A DNA stretch of 64,000 bases from Setophaga petechia (Eukaryota > Chordata > Aves > Passeriformes > Parulidae): positions 29,568,557 to 29,632,556 of the forward strand of contig JANCRA010000008.1 of the NCBI GenBank assembly GCA_024362935.1, read 5' to 3'. Position numbers and translations under genes: made by a program. Below, piece by piece: positions 1 through 14,600 of the stretch (position 1 is the first letter of the stretch; every line of letters begins with the position of its first letter). The notes beneath the pieces were generated by a model. The model ran no database searches, was not told the origin of the DNA, and saw only the letters and a program-made list of their open reading frames with translations.

Positions 1-456
1 TATAGGAGCAAGGCAAACATTTAAGAAAAGCAATTATGACACTACCAAATTTGATCGGGGATTAAAAGTATAAATTGCCTGAGGTAAAAACACATACTTC
101 AGTTAAATTGCATCTAGAAATAAATCAGTCAAGCTACACATACAGCTGAGGGATAATTGTTTGCTGGTCCCTTTGGATGAGTACACAACAAACCGACACA
201 GCATTAAACACTGGGTCACACACTGATTGTTGTCAGTAGACCTCAGCAGCATCACAAATGCCTTGCAAGGACCTTTCCATTGTAAATTCTGGAATTGTTA
301 ATTGAGTCATGATTTTTTGTGTGTGATTTTAAAGCTATTAATTTTAATGAGATTTATTCTATAGCCTGTCTTTAAATGCGAAGACTGTGGCACTCTGGAA
401 ATTTGGATCTCTTTGCATCTAGATTATGTTTTCTGCTAGTTTCCATTTTGAAGATT

Positions 457-514
457 CAAGTTATATTAGAGGCCAAAGAGCCACTCAGGTTATATTAGAG
501 GCCAAAGAGCCACA
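457..514. repeat. Tandem duplication of a 29-bp unit
   Basis: Units 457-485 and 486-514 agree at 27 of 29 positions and share TTATATTAGAGGCCAAAGAG followed by CCAC. The two copies abut exactly. Confidence 0.95.
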
Positions 515-2091
515 ATTAGTATTCTAGAAAAGATTCAATGCTCAGCTTTCAGCCTAATGTTCCAGACCTATGCATGTTAGTGTCAGGTTTTCCTTCTTGC
601 AGAAAGTAAGGGGAAAGCGTATGGGAAGAAAGACATCCTTTAGTGGTTATTTCCCAGCAGTGTACAGAAAAGCAAGCTTTGTCTCTATTTTCCATAGCAC
701 AGTTGTTAAGTCCCAAAGGACACAGCAGAGGCCATTTCCCCAGTTTGAGTCAGCCCTTAGCCTGTGAGAGAGGGGAGGGATCCTGCTCCAGAGCACTTCT
801 AAAATGCATCTCAGCTGCTCCTGGGCTAAGGAAGAAGCTGTGACAGAGGGAACAGAAATCCCTGTAGATGTGGTTCAGAAAACATTTGGATAAGTAGTTG
901 TTATGAAGCATGAATATTAAGCGTTCTTTCCCTTAAAACCTTAGTGGCATCTGACTCATTGGGCTCATGAATTTCTGTAGCTATTCCTGCAAATAGCGTG
1001 TACATGGATGGAAGGAAGGAAGGAAAATGTAACTACCTTGCCAATTATTTCTTTTCATGTTTGTGTTCTATGTTTGGGCATTTGGGGTTTTTAAGATCTG
1101 AGAACTTTATTCTTCTGGTTTTTTTATGTTGGACCAGTGAGTAAATGTCAGCTGTTAGAATCTTCAGGCAACCAAAGATGCAGCTAAGCACCAAGAATAT
1201 TGATTTTATTGTATTTCTGATCGAACTACATCTATGAACTATTAAGAAAAGTGGATGACAAAATTTATGTATATCCTGATAATCATGTTCAGCATCTTAT
1301 ACATTTATAGTGTGTTTTAGATAAGGATTTTGATCAATTGGTAAGCTGGCCAAAGGCTCACCCAGTAATGAGTGATAAAAAAGTGATATTAAAAAAGAAC
1401 TCCATCATAATTATGAAATAAACCTGGAACATCTTAAGTGTGGCCCACTTACAAATATCAAACTGCATATCTCTGTTGAAAGAACACGTAAAGTTAAACC
1501 AAATGTTTAAAAATTGCAGAATATATTTTCTCTACTTATACTTTAAAATATCAGGTGCAGAATAGCTGCCTTTCATATTTTCTTTCTGAAAAATCTTTTT
1601 CCTGAGGCTTTCAAACTGCTCATACTGGTCTTTCTGTTAAGCTCTGATTAAGCAAAGTGATTAAAAACACACTGAATATTCAGAATGAATATTCTAAATG
1701 GGCTGGTGAAGGGCTGTGTTGAATCAAGTCTTTAAGTAGTATTTTCCTTGTTTTGCAAAGAAACATTTCCCTTATAGAGTTAATATTTAGTATCCCTTCT
1801 TTGTGGAACTGTTTTACAATAACCCAAATGTTAGCTGTGGGAGACTAAACTTTGTTATAAAAAGTGTGCATATTATACAAGTTTTAATGTGCATCTCAGT
1901 GAAATTAAAGGCATGTCAGGCTTAGGTTTTTCAACAAAGGCATGCCATCGCCTGGGGGCTTGTCATGGCTGAAAATCTAGTCTGTGACATGCTTTTCACT
2001 TCTCTGAGTGACAGGCGAGGCAGTGCTACCTACAAAATATAGCGTGTTAAGGCTTCTGCAGACTGCATGTATTTTATGATCTTAAGTTATA

Positions 2092-2135
2092 ACAGAATCA
2101 TAGAATATCCTGAATTCAAATGGAGATAATAAAAA
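2092..2135 (-). mobile_element. Possible CR1 or SINE tail remnant
   Basis: ACAGAATCATAGAATATCCT matches the reverse-complement terminus seen in avian CR1 and CR1-tailed SINEs, but the sequence after about 25 bp no longer matches. It is very short, so this is tentative. Confidence 0.45.
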
Positions 2136-5100
2136 CAAAGTTAGTGTTTTAACTTTTGGTTGGCTTTGTTCTTCGAGGTCTGCAAATTGTGGACTCCTCT
2201 CAGTCACAAAATGCAGCTGTGTGTGATGCAATCCCAATGCACCACAGCAACCTTATTTTCTCTCGTGTCTTTCATACCAACTACATTTCCACAAAGCTCT
2301 GCATCTCCTGGCAGTCCATAGGTAAGAGGAGCCAGGAAATAACTTGCTCCAAATACCCTCTGTGTTCCTAGTATAATCTCATTCAGCAGCCAATCCCATA
2401 TAAGAAGGGGAATAAGTGAAAATTTCTCAAATACAGCAATTCCTGTGTGTTTTAATGAGATTTTTAAGAAAGGAAAAGAGGGATGGCTATTTTTCTCTGT
2501 CAAAGTATTATTATTATTTTGTCAAATTAAAAAAATTCATTTTCTCATCATGATAATCATATTTACTCACTATTACATTTGTAATATTTAGTTGTTGTTT
2601 CAATGTTATTTCAGTTATAACGATGAGGAAAGTTACTTTGAAAAGCCACAATCTTTTAGGGAAGTGCAACTTTAGGTTCATATCCCTTTACCTTTTGTTC
2701 ATTGGCAGCCAAAATAAATACATCCAGAAATCAGACATCACTGTCTGACTTAGACACTGGTTTTAGTTATCAAATGTGGATGCTTTGCTGTGCAGATGCT
2801 GTGGTGCATAGCCTTGAAGCCCTCCCCCTCCCAGGATATTCACCTTGCTGTCTTCTCTCCACTTCAAGATGGCACTATCTTTTCTCATATCTGTAGTTGT
2901 AAAAAAATCCTGCTGGTCATGACCAAAACTTGAAATCTTTATTAAAAATATATTTGTTCCTCCTAGCCTTTGTGCTGTGATTTACTCTGCAACTCCTGCT
3001 AAAGTTCTTCTTTACCTTTGCAGTTCCTAAATGAAAAAGCTTTTTTGTCTGCTGATTGCCTCCTTCAAACATTTGTGACAATATCTCCTTTTACTTGTTA
3101 TTCAGCCTTTCCATATAGATGGCAAGGTCTTAATCCTCTCCAGGAAATTAATCCCTATGTACTTAATTTGATTTAAATTCCTCCACCAATGCATATGTTA
3201 AGAAGTTATGTGGCAGTGAGCAGGCCATTGATTTAAATACTGTGATCTGAGAGAGGAAATAGTATTTGACATGTATGATGTTGGCAAAAGATGCTTTTGT
3301 GTTGTGGCTTTCTGAATTTTCCTTCATTAATTCACATAGTGGCAGTGTTTGTGTGTGATAGGAGCTTTCTCAATGCAAGTTATCCCAGAGCCTACTCCAG
3401 ACAGATGGGGCAGTTTTGCTTATCTTTCTCACTATTTTCCCTCTTTGCCTTTAGTTTGAAGATTAGTTTGTTCAGATCTACCTTACTATGTGGTAAACAC
3501 TGGCTATTTCCGGTCCTAATTTCCACATTCCTGAACCCTGCATGTTGTTTCACCTTAATCTTGTAGTTAACTGCAGAAGGGTAGTACTGATCCAGGTAAA
3601 TACAGCTGGCCCCTTTCCCAGCCTTCCTTGGTGCATTCTCTTTGCAGTCAGGGTGACAAGGATGCCTTTACAGACAGAGTATTTCCAGTTTGTTGGTCTA
3701 TAATGTTAAAAAAGGCAAGACTTTCAAGTGATTCTCATATTTGTTGTATAGTGCTTCTAAAATACACAGTAATTAGCATGCATTTGTACTAACTGATGGC
3801 AAGCTTTTAACACTAAAATTATGAAATATTTCTTTAAAAGTTGGATGTTTCAAAATTCTCCCCAAAACTAGAATTTTTTTTCTCATTTTAAAGTTCGGCA
3901 TATGCCCACATAAAGAAACTGTAAATTTGCTTGGGCTTTTTTTTTTTTTTAGTATGGATGAAGTGGAAGCCACTTTTAAAAACTCTCCAAACCACAGAAG
4001 AGGTTACCAGGTGTTATAAGGCAACAGGAGAAGGGTGGAAGCTTGTTCCTACCAGTTATGTAGAAAAGCCGAAAAAACATTGAATGCTTCATCTAGGAAG
4101 TTGTTGACAAACACTGTTTTCATGATCTATTTGAAAAAACCTGACCTGATTTCACTGTAGAGAAAGGTTAAGTGAAGTTTAAAGATGACATCATTTGCAA
4201 ACCACCAATTTTTGAAGGCCATATATCCCCATCCTGCTAAAAAAGGTGAAAACAAGAAAAATGAAAACCAGATGGTGCTCTTCACTTTAGCAGAAGCGGT
4301 CATAACTCTCTTCAGAACAGCCATCTAGGATATGGTAGAAGAAAGGATGATTCATCTTAAAAAATGGTGTCATGCTCTTATTTCAGGGCTGCTTTTCAGC
4401 TGTCCCCCATTTTGTCTTGCTGTTTCTTTTTTGATTCTGTAATACCAGCTAACCCGCTATGCTGAGCAGCAAACTGAGCTCTGATGGGAACTGGGAGTTG
4501 AGAGTAATTTCTCCCTTGCCACTCATGGGGCTCTTTCTTGTTGTAGAGCTGGAGTAACTCAGGAGCAGTGGGCTTGGGCTGGTTTGTGTGACCCAGGGTA
4601 CTGCAGCACTTGAGTTAAGCCTGCTCCAGAACAAGCACCAATTCCTACTTTATCTAAAGACAGACTCTGTGATAGCCTCTAACAGTAGCTGCTGCATGGT
4701 GAGAGGGCTCTGTGTGAAGGTCAGGCACAGCAATCAGAGCTCTGTTGTGGAGCATGTTTCAAGTGTAGCCAGCACATTTGAATTTGAATGCATTTTCTTA
4801 CCGAGTGCATATTCTTAAAACTGCTATCTGCATGATCTTTCTTTTCAATGAGTGGTGTTTCATGCAGTGTGTCTGAATGAAAAACTTCTGTTTGCTGCAC
4901 GCTGAAATGAACAGGCAGGTTTGGCAAAACGTGAGAGCTTTTTCTGGATCTGATGCTTGCTGAAGTTTTGCAGTGTTTGTAGGTTAAATGGGAAAAGGAG
5001 AGATAACACAAGACTGTAGCTCTGTTGAATGTACTTTGCTGTGAGGAAATCTGTTGTTTATTTCAAATGTTGAGCAACAGTATTTTTGTTCAGTTGATTT

Positions 5101-8100
5101 TCTGTTTACATCATCAGGTAAAAGAGATAAGAAGCCGGAAACAAAATGCAAATAGGGAAGGGCTTCCTACAACAGTGTGCTTAGTTCATTACAGGGAAGG
5201 CTAAATTTATGGCACCTTAACATATCTCCCTGATAAACATCATGCTGAGATATACCAAATTTGTTTGACTGCATACAGTGACCAAACAATCGTGATTTTA
5301 CCTAATACACATAGAAACAAAAAGGTCAATTTTAGTATAACTAATACCTTTTAGGAAGAAGAGAATTAGGAGAAAGTTTGCAGCATTTGATGTACAGAAA
5401 ATTTTAAAATAAAACCCTAATAGGAGGTTTTGCATTTAAACAATACTTGTTTTTCGTACCATAGGTTTCGTAGATAAATTTGAAACTAAAGATGGTTCAT
5501 TTCAAGCTATAATTTGAGTTATTCTTTAAGGAAACCATTTCTGATAAAATGAAAATTTTAGAGAAAAATCCTGTACTACTAAAAGAGCATAATAGTTCCT
5601 AGAACATATTTGAAGTGCTGGGCTAATAGACTATCACAACATGGAATTTGCAATTATTTCATTAAATATAAACAATCAACATGGATAATACTTTGTCTGC
5701 CATTTCCCTGTTCTGCACCTGTAAGTAATATTCAGTATATCTGTGATGTATGGCAAATTGGTTTTCACACACTTTATCTTACAATTTTAAAATAGGGAAT
5801 ATTTTATACTCACCTCACCATCCTTTTCACTCATGAGGAAACAAAGAGTTATCATAGTGCTCTACAGCATGTAATATAGTAAGTTGTATACAGTAAATTG
5901 TATAAATTAAGTACATTGAATAAAGACAGAAGCTGCCTTATGCTTAAATTACAGTGGGAATATTAGCCTCATGTGAAATGCATGATGTTTGGACAAAAAG
6001 GTTACAATGGCCTCTGATATCCACATGCAAAACAGAAAGTCTTTTCCTTCTCACTTCAGTTAGTAGGAAAGTTTATTTTGCTTAGCTGTCATCAGGAATA
6101 TTTAGTCGATCATTTTCAATGGGGAAATTCCATTAATAAAAACTTGGTGGAGTGAGAAGTGACTCAACTTCTAGGAATAAATCTTAAAGATGTTCAGAGG
6201 CTCAGCAAATCTCTAAATTATGGTCTTTATTAATAAAGTAGTACATGTTCTGGATAAAAATAATCATCATTTGGATACATTTTGACAAGAAAAAAAAGAT
6301 GAATGCTTTCTTGAGATAGAAATTTGTATTAATTATACTTCACTGATGTTGGTAGAAGACTTCAGATATTTTCTATGATGCTGTTGATCAAATACTGGTT
6401 AGAACGACTAGAGACATGAATTTTCTCTCCAGACACCACCTTTAAATAGGATATTTAATAGGAGGATATCTTCTGTGGGTTAGATATAAAAAAGTTTGCA
6501 ACTAGGAGCAACTTTATCTCTGAATCCACTACTACCTGAGCAAAATAAAGTTCAGTCTTTAAGATGTAAGGGTACAAACACCGTGTCTCTTTTCAAGAGT
6601 ATGAACATACCCTGGCAGAAAAGAGTACAGACACTGTGTCTTTGTCTGTCAGACAGACTGTGTCCACCCCAGGAGATAAGTCAGAGAGTGCTGGAAATTG
6701 TTCCTGGCTTCCAGCCACAAAAATTGCTGTCAGGGGTTAGTAAGCAAAATCCCTTTTCTGAACACATTGAGTCAAAAAAGTCACATCAGCAGCAGTAAGC
6801 ATCTCACCTCTTGTGCTCCTGTATATCCCCCCTGCCACATTGCAGAGGGAAGATTTCTGATGAGAAAAAGAAGAGTGAGATAGATGAATGCCTCCCTGTC
6901 TCTAGGGGTTACCAATGCACCTTATCTGGAGGATGGGAATAGAAGAGAGAGAAATAAGATTGAAGAACAATGCTGCCTAAAGTCCTTTATCTTGTGTGGG
7001 CAGTAACACAGTCCAGCAGTACCACCTGATCTACCCAGATCTGCATTGAAACTTCCCAGTCATTTCCTACGAGTACCTCTGCAGAGGGTAAAGCTTTTTC
7101 CAATACCATGAGACACAGCAATATGGCTCTTCCAAGGAAGTTGACTTGGCTTATAGGCTTCAGAAAAATAGTCTGGAATAAGTGTATCTTCCTTATATGA
7201 GTATTCTGAGTTTTTGAAAACAACATAATTTGTATGCTAATAAGGTTTCCATTATTGAAATGATTGCTTTCTTGTCCATTAATTACGTGTGCTTTGATCA
7301 GTCAGCATTAGTGCTGTGCATAAAATAGCTTTACAAATATTTAATAAATGGGTTCACAATATTAGTGTTTTTAAAGATAGTTATTGCTACAAATTAAGAG
7401 ATTCCTTTTCCAGCTTAGAATATGAAGATAAATATGGTCTAATTTGAGAAGCAATTGTTAGCTGTTTTGCATTTATTAATTCCTTTTATGAGTGATAGAA
7501 AGAGAGTAGAATCTCCTTTTAAGTGCTGTATCGTCATTCTAGCTGGGATTCAACATTGTCATATCACTGCAATATAGTGAAAAACATCATAAATATTCAT
7601 TGAATGCCAGTGGCAGAGAAGGAAATACTTTCTTATTCTAATATCACTTTCATTTAAGATAGATGAAATAAAAGGCTTCTCATTAGTTATTTTGGGACAT
7701 TTAATACTCTACAGGCATACCATACACTTGGCCAATTAGCATAGATGATTGATGACAAGAATTCAAAAATAGAAGTAGATGATTTTTAAGGGCAGCTGTG
7801 AGTACAGGGTTTGCTGCTATTGTACAGAGCAATGCGGTTTGTCAGAGTATTAAAAAGAAATTTAGTCCCATTCCATTCAGTGTGAGTGCATTGACCAAGA
7901 TAAGGAAAAGGTAATGATACTGGAGATAGCCAGAGAAAATAATGGAATCTGTCATTTGTCTTCCTTCGGGCTGTTTAGATATTATTGCTGTCTCTCCAAG
8001 AAGCCAAGCATCTGATGCTGGAATGCTTTAATTACAGAGGTGTCAGGGTGAGCTTCAACTCACAGTGATTATTTGGAACTTGTAGTGTTGGATCTTTTGT

Positions 8101-9676
8101 AGGAAAGTGAAGGGTACTGCATCTTTAAGCAATGGTTTCTTTGTTTTCCAGTGAGATCTCTTCCAAGTTTAAGGCTTCCTAGGTCTTGAAGGTTTGATCT
8201 CTTAAACTGATAAGAAGGCTTTTGAGTATGAGGCAACATTCTCTTTCAGTGGGAATAGAAAAACAGGCAAAGCAAGGTCTGGGCCTCTGTGTTTGCCTTG
8301 AAAAATCTAAGCTTAAAATCAGTTCAGCAGCTCTAAAACAGTCCTAACAGTTTTAGGACTTCCTTCAGCACAAGCTGAGGCGCTGCCAACAGTATTCTCA
8401 GTGGATTTACCCAGGCATCAGCTTGCTCAGTTGCTACTGCACTGCTGGGACTCAAACAGGAGTTCAGCCCAGCTCAGTATGATTCAGGGGTGTGGGACTG
8501 AGAAGGGAGAGAGTTAAAAGAAAGCTCACCTTGCATTCAAATGAGTCCTATCCCTTCTGAATGTAAATTTGGGGAATTAGTGTAGGTTTGTGTATGTTAT
8601 TGTCTAAAGTGTACAGTTATGAGTTAGTAAAGATTATCTCCTCTTTTGAGTGGTATTCTGCCACCCTCAGTCTTTTGATAGGCACACACACATTTTTTTA
8701 AATCAAAATTTAAATATCAGTGTTTTAAATCTTTAGAGAATTGTTTTTACAGTTTCAAAAGAAAAAAGTATTATCCTTTCAAGTAAAATATTTTTAAAGT
8801 CTGAAAACTGATATTAGCTGTTTTTCCATGGGAAAAATGTATGCAGTTTTTTTCTTATTTTCCAGCCTTCTTTGTATGTCTTTTAAAATTTATTATTTTT
8901 TTCTTTTCATTGCAACTAAGTAAGGGATATACAAATTTCAAATTCTCTTATGTATTAAGTAAATGAATTGTGTTATTCTGCAGAATTATTAGAGGAGAGC
9001 ATTAATCTCTCTACCTTAGGAGTACCAGAGGCATTTAAAGAGAGCATAGCTGGGCATAGGTGTCTGAGGTTCAGAGAACAGTAGCCCAGAGTGGTTCCTC
9101 TCCAGTCTTACTTTCAGGACACTGAAATTCAATCCCTGCCTCCATTCTGGAACAGGAAGTTCTAATACTCTTTGTGCATGAGAGAGACATTTCAAAATGG
9201 CCAGGTAAAAATCTTCCTCCTATATAAAAGCAACATTTGTGGTGGAAAAATAACTCAGCTGTGTTTTATTCCTCTCCTGTTGCAGCTCTGAGAATACCTA
9301 GTCTGCTGAGAGGAGAACTACTTGTTCTCTGCACAAATATCGTTTAAACAACGAATCTCCTTCAAATAATACTGTGAGCCAAAACGTAAGCATATGGCCA
9401 ATAATAGGAAGAACGTGAAAGCAAGAGGAAAGCTTAAAATTATAAGAAGATTCAGGTTCAGAAGCAGTCTTCTGATGGAAATATTGGAAGTAAAAAAGGC
9501 TCCCCATACCGAGTTTTATAACTCCAGGAGCTTAGATATGAGTATAGCCCCATGAAATGCATTGATGGGTAATAATTCCCTAATTCCCTTCCAGTTCCAA
9601 ATTTACTCTCTCTCATTCTGCCTGCACTTCTCTTGAAGCAAGAACTGAGAGCAGAACCTTTAAAATAAGTGCAAAT

Positions 9677-10006
9677 CTTTTTTTTTTTCTTTATTTTTAT
9701 AGGGGGTATTTTAGGGGGTGGAATCCCTATTTGTATTTGTTTGGTTTTGGTGAGAGTAGAGGATTTTTTGGTTTTGTACTTGGTTTTTGGGGGTTTAAGG
9801 GTTTGATTGGTTGGTTGGTTTTTAGTTTGGCTGTTGTTTTGGTGGGGTTTTTTTTTTGTTTTTGTTTTAGTTTTTTTGTTTGTTTGTGGGGTGTTTTGTG
9901 TTGGTTTTTTTGGTGTTTGGTTTTTTGTTTTTTTTTTTTTGGTCTTTTGGGGTCTTTTTCTTTGTTTCTGTTGTTTTGGTTTTGTTTTTGTTTTTTTTTT
10001 TTTTGT
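9677..10006. repeat. T/G-rich low-complexity tract
   Basis: About 330 bp in which the + strand is almost entirely T and G, with very few A or C. It contains runs of G5 (9702-9706, 9714-9718, 9789-9793) and many TTTG/TTGG motifs. It has no fixed period. Open frames through it encode only Phe/Gly/Val/Leu-rich low-complexity peptide and are not taken as genes. Confidence 0.95.
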
Positions 10007-11630
10007 CCAGGAACGGCTTAGTGGTGTCTGAGCTGAGAAAGGAAATTCCCTAGACTAAGCTTGCTAGTCTGGGAATCTGTTTGTACATTTAGACTGACAC
10101 CAGTCTTGTTTTCTTTTGTAGATTTATCAATTTGTTTACCTGGGTGCATCTGAATTAGTCTGCATGGCATGGTATAGATAACATCCTGGGTGTGGAAATG
10201 CTGGGAGGGCATGGGTAGGAAAAAGATGTCTAGTCTGTAGCTGTTTCATAGCACTAGCTGGACTTTATACACTACCTTGAGTTAGAGGAAAGCCAAAATC
10301 AGGCCTCACTTTTCATTAACTTGCTTTTATACTAGTTTCCACAAATTAGCTGGTGTGACTTAAGGGGTCACAATCTCTTGTCTTGTTTTCATCTCCACCA
10401 TCATGTCCATAGGGAATCCTGAAGAGTTTTCAAGTCGTATATTTCCTTAAAAAATACATTTTATCTAATAAATGACTAGGTATGTCTCAGAGTTTTAATA
10501 TGGCATTGATTTTAATTTTAGGCAGAGAATGTATTTAAAAGAACAAAGTATTTCATCAAAGTTTTTAACAGCATCCATCACAATGGGAAGATATTTAAGT
10601 ATCTGTAAGCCTTAACTTTAGTGTTCTGAAAGTGTAGAAAGAGTGATCCCAAAGGAATTCTGTGACTCTAACCATCGCCTTATGGGGTCTGAAGAGAGCT
10701 ACACCTTTGGGATCTGTGACCTGTGCCAGCTGGAAAGCTGCTATCTTATCTAGGATCTGATGGTGTATGGCACAGATCACTCAGAAACCAAACCAAGCCT
10801 CTTCAGCATCTTCAGATCCGAATATTTTACAAAGAACTTCCCATCTTTCCCCACCAAAACTGCTACATGCAGAGATATAGAGAATCTTTAAAGAATAGAG
10901 ACTCTTTAAAGTGTCAAAATTTTGCCAGTTATATCTTAGTGACTCTCTGCAGGTTGTTGGCACAGGTTAGAATAGTCTGAAGGATTAAAATGGACAATGA
11001 AAAGGGCTGAATTTGATTTTATTAAGAATATGCTGGTTAGATCTCCTTCATGCCACTGCCAAGCCTGTTCAAATCTCTGTGCTCAGCAATGCTAATGCTC
11101 TTCTCTGCAGATTTCAGTCAGAATTTGATGCTGATGAAAGCATCACCTGGAGCAATGCAGTGCTGAAGAAGGGGAAGAGGATGAAACTTCTACTTCATTA
11201 TCATCAAACATAGCTCTCTTAAGGAGTCCTTTCTGATAGCAATAGAGACATAATCTGAAATTTTAGCGAAAAGTAAATCTGAGAGTCCTAGGATTGGAAA
11301 TAACTTGGGCTGGGCTTTCTGGCTTTACAGAAATAGACATCTTAAATGTCATAACTATACTGTCAATTGTCAAGTAAAGCCAAAACTGCAACAGGGCTAA
11401 ATTAAAAGGTTGTTAGAAGCCTGCTGTAAATTTAGATGAACAAAAATTGTTGTTTCATTCTGAAATGAAAAATGGACCCCAATTTAGTGATGATTACTGG
11501 GAAATGTATTAGGAAGCCAATGTCCTGGACAGACAGTTCCCACGTACTTTGAACTGTCTTAGTTGATTTGCCAAAGAAAAGTTTAAAATACTCTAATCAC
11601 TAGGAACATTTAATGATTATTGAATTAAAC

Positions 11631-11690
11631 AGTTCCTATGTAAGAATTTGAGTTTCTATGTAAGAATTTCAGTTCCTATATAAGAGCTTG
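11631..11690. repeat. Three tandem copies of a 20-bp unit
   Basis: Copies at 11631-11650, 11651-11670 and 11671-11690 follow the unit AGTTCCTATGTAAGAATTTG. Copies 1 and 2 differ at two positions, and the third differs from the first at two. Confidence 0.95.
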
Positions 11691-14600
11691 AATTGCGTGA
11701 AAAGAGAGAAAATCTGTGTTAGTGTTCCAGATCTGGATAGCTGCTCACTACAAAAAAAACATCTTCTAGCTTACTCAGTCTTCCCAGGTCAGCATCAGTT
11801 TACATTCTGTCTGCAGGGGAATTTTCAGTTGTAAAGAGGCTGTGTAGCACTGGGAATGAGTCTGCTATCACAGTCTTTTCTCTACCCAGTGGGGAGAATC
11901 ATCCACAACTGACAGGTGTACATACTTAGAAAGAGATTGGTTAAGCTGTCTGGTATATGTAAAATTTTTAATTCCCCTTTCCTGTAAAGGCAGTTTTGAA
12001 TTAAAGTTGCTCACTTAGAAAGATAATAGTCTGAAGATACTGTGCTCAGCACTTGCACATGGGTAATGCCAGTATGCTCTACTTTGGACATGAAACCCTT
12101 GTTAATAACAGAGGCTGCCTGCTCTTTAGTAAAAACAGAGTAAACAAAGTAATCTCCTGTGTCCAGCCAGTGTGACAGAGCCTGGGCAGGAGGTGCACAG
12201 AGAGGAGGCAGTGGGTCCTGCAGTCATTTGGGTCATCATCAGAACAAATGAAATACAGCCTGTGCAGTTCTGCTCTCTTCTGAGATTAATGTAGTTTAAA
12301 GAAAATGGAAGAAATTACTTCAGAACATCATATGAAATTGCACTGTTGAAGAGCTGGAACTGCTGCTTAATGCAGTGTCCTTAAAAGGCTTTTTGCCATC
12401 TTTTCTGAATCATTCTTGCAAAAGCAGTAGGAAAAAACCCCATGGTGGTGGAAGATAACATGCTGTTACCCTGTTTCTACAGACACACAAAGCTAGAAAC
12501 TGAAATCATCAGGGACTCAACCTCATAAGAACAATCCTGAACATCACCTCAGCAGTTCATATTTACTCTTTTATACACAATGGGGAAGGGCTTGAGTTCC
12601 TAGTCCCAGTGCTTCAGACTGTTTGCTTTTCTCTTGCCACCTTGAAAGACAGGTTGTTTATATCAATGATTTTATATACTTCTGGAAGAGATTGAGTGAA
12701 GAGAAAAGGAATTACATTTCTCATGCTTCAGAGGCCAACCATAGATCAGGAAATTGGCTAAATACCAACAGTAAGCGCTGTTATATATAATATTTATCAC
12801 CAGACTTGAAAGCATTTGTTGCACACTGTTCCAGGGCCTGTCATTTTGTTTCTGAAGTACTCAGAAAAAAAACTTGCAAAATACCTTCTCAAGTATATAT
12901 GTTTAATTTCAATTTCTTTCCTGCCATGCTTTTAAATCTGAGACCTCTAATGATGTCCAACATAGAGCTTACCTGATCGCTGACAGAGATGACTCACAAA
13001 AAACTCTGTCACTGGGTAAAAATGACATGGCCATAAAGAATAAAAGAGCATCTAACTGCTTTTCCTTTTGCTGGCCATAAGCCCAGGTGAATATGTAAAA
13101 GCACATTAATGAGTAACAAAGCATAAAGGTTTTGTCTTTCTTCACCTGCAGTGGCCAGCCACTGTGATAGTGTTTGATGCATGATTTCCTGGCTAGCATC
13201 CTTTTCTCCCCCCTTTTAGCTGCTTATGAATTGCTGGTACCTTGTCTGGGACATTATTCCCTTCATCTTGCTTCTGTGTGTAAACGGAGTGCTCAAATGT
13301 TCGTAAATGATGGCTTTGCTTGCTGTGCTGAAAGAAATGCTATGATTGTGCTGTCTCATTTCAGCATAGCTGTGTAAAATTGTTTAGATGCATCTAAATG
13401 CTAATCTAATGGAGCAGCTTAGTCTGGGCTTATGTCATTGTGCTGCCAACAGCACACTTTTATTCAGTGACAACTGATGATACAGGATTCTGATGAGATG
13501 GAGGAAAGAAATTCTGTCTGTTTCTCTTCTGGTTCCTTCACTTACCTGAAAAAAAAAAGACCAACAAAAAAGAGTTGGAGATCTGCCTAATATATGGTAA
13601 AGACCAGATAGCAAAATATTAGTTAGAAATAGAGGCACCCTTCTTCACAGCAAGAGCATCTGTGTTTCAGTTATGCCTTTGTCAGGAAATAAATAAAATT
13701 GTAACAGAGGCTTAGAGAGGGGAGATAGACAAAATAAAAAAAAATCCCCTCTCCTTGGAAGAAGAGGCTGAATGGGCTGAAATTCGTTATTTAGAAGGAA
13801 GTGTAGTGGCAGCATGATTAAACCATATTTGTAAGGCTTCCAGTATTTTGTATTTCCACACAGTCCTAGATTGAGGATTTATGTGAATATAGAGACATAA
13901 AGATGCTATACTTAATTTGAAACTGTAGGTGTTGATCTTCAGTTCCCATTTCTTCCATCCCAGCTGTGGAATTGGACTCATTGCTATCATAATATTAGGA
14001 GATGCACTGTAGCTTTTTCTTTTTTTATATAAAACTTGATTTTGGGAAATGATTTTAATTCAAGATAGTCTAAAGAAATTATTTTATATATCAGGGATTT
14101 TTTTTTCATTTTGAGAAACTCTATTACTTATTCTGTAGGCATTTAAGGTAGACAAATACCAGAGAAGAACACAATGGGCAATGCCACAGACTACTTGAAT
14201 TAGCTAATGCTAACAAGATCTTGGCAAATATGAGACACAAAGCCCATCTTTTTTATTAAAATTGCCAGATATTTTTATCCAGAATAGGTTTTGCCATGGG
14301 GGAAGAAAAAAAGGAACTTAGATATCTCTTCTGTGTTCTTTATTTCCAAATTGCTCTGATGTGAATCTGTACATCTGCGTATCCCATACTTCATTTGTAT
14401 GAGTGCAGTTTCTGTAACCTATTTAAAAATCATTAATATTTCCTGATCTCTTACCTATCTCGGAGACATAATTTTCCATTAATCTGTCTGACTTCCAAGA
14501 GCTCACAGCAGCTACATAAGAATATATGAAGTGTCGTATGAGATCTGTAGACTGTGTCACGTCCCAGTCCTCTGTTTCTAAATGAAAAAAAATATATAAG

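Noticed and set aside
2305..2330. AG-GTAAGA at 2321/2322 as another recursive splice site
   Set aside because: The sequence before it is purine-containing with no convincing polypyrimidine tract.
9731..10031. Phe/Gly/Val-rich open frames of 96 and 74 residues
   Set aside because: They are translations of a T/G low-complexity tract with no stop codons because A is nearly absent.
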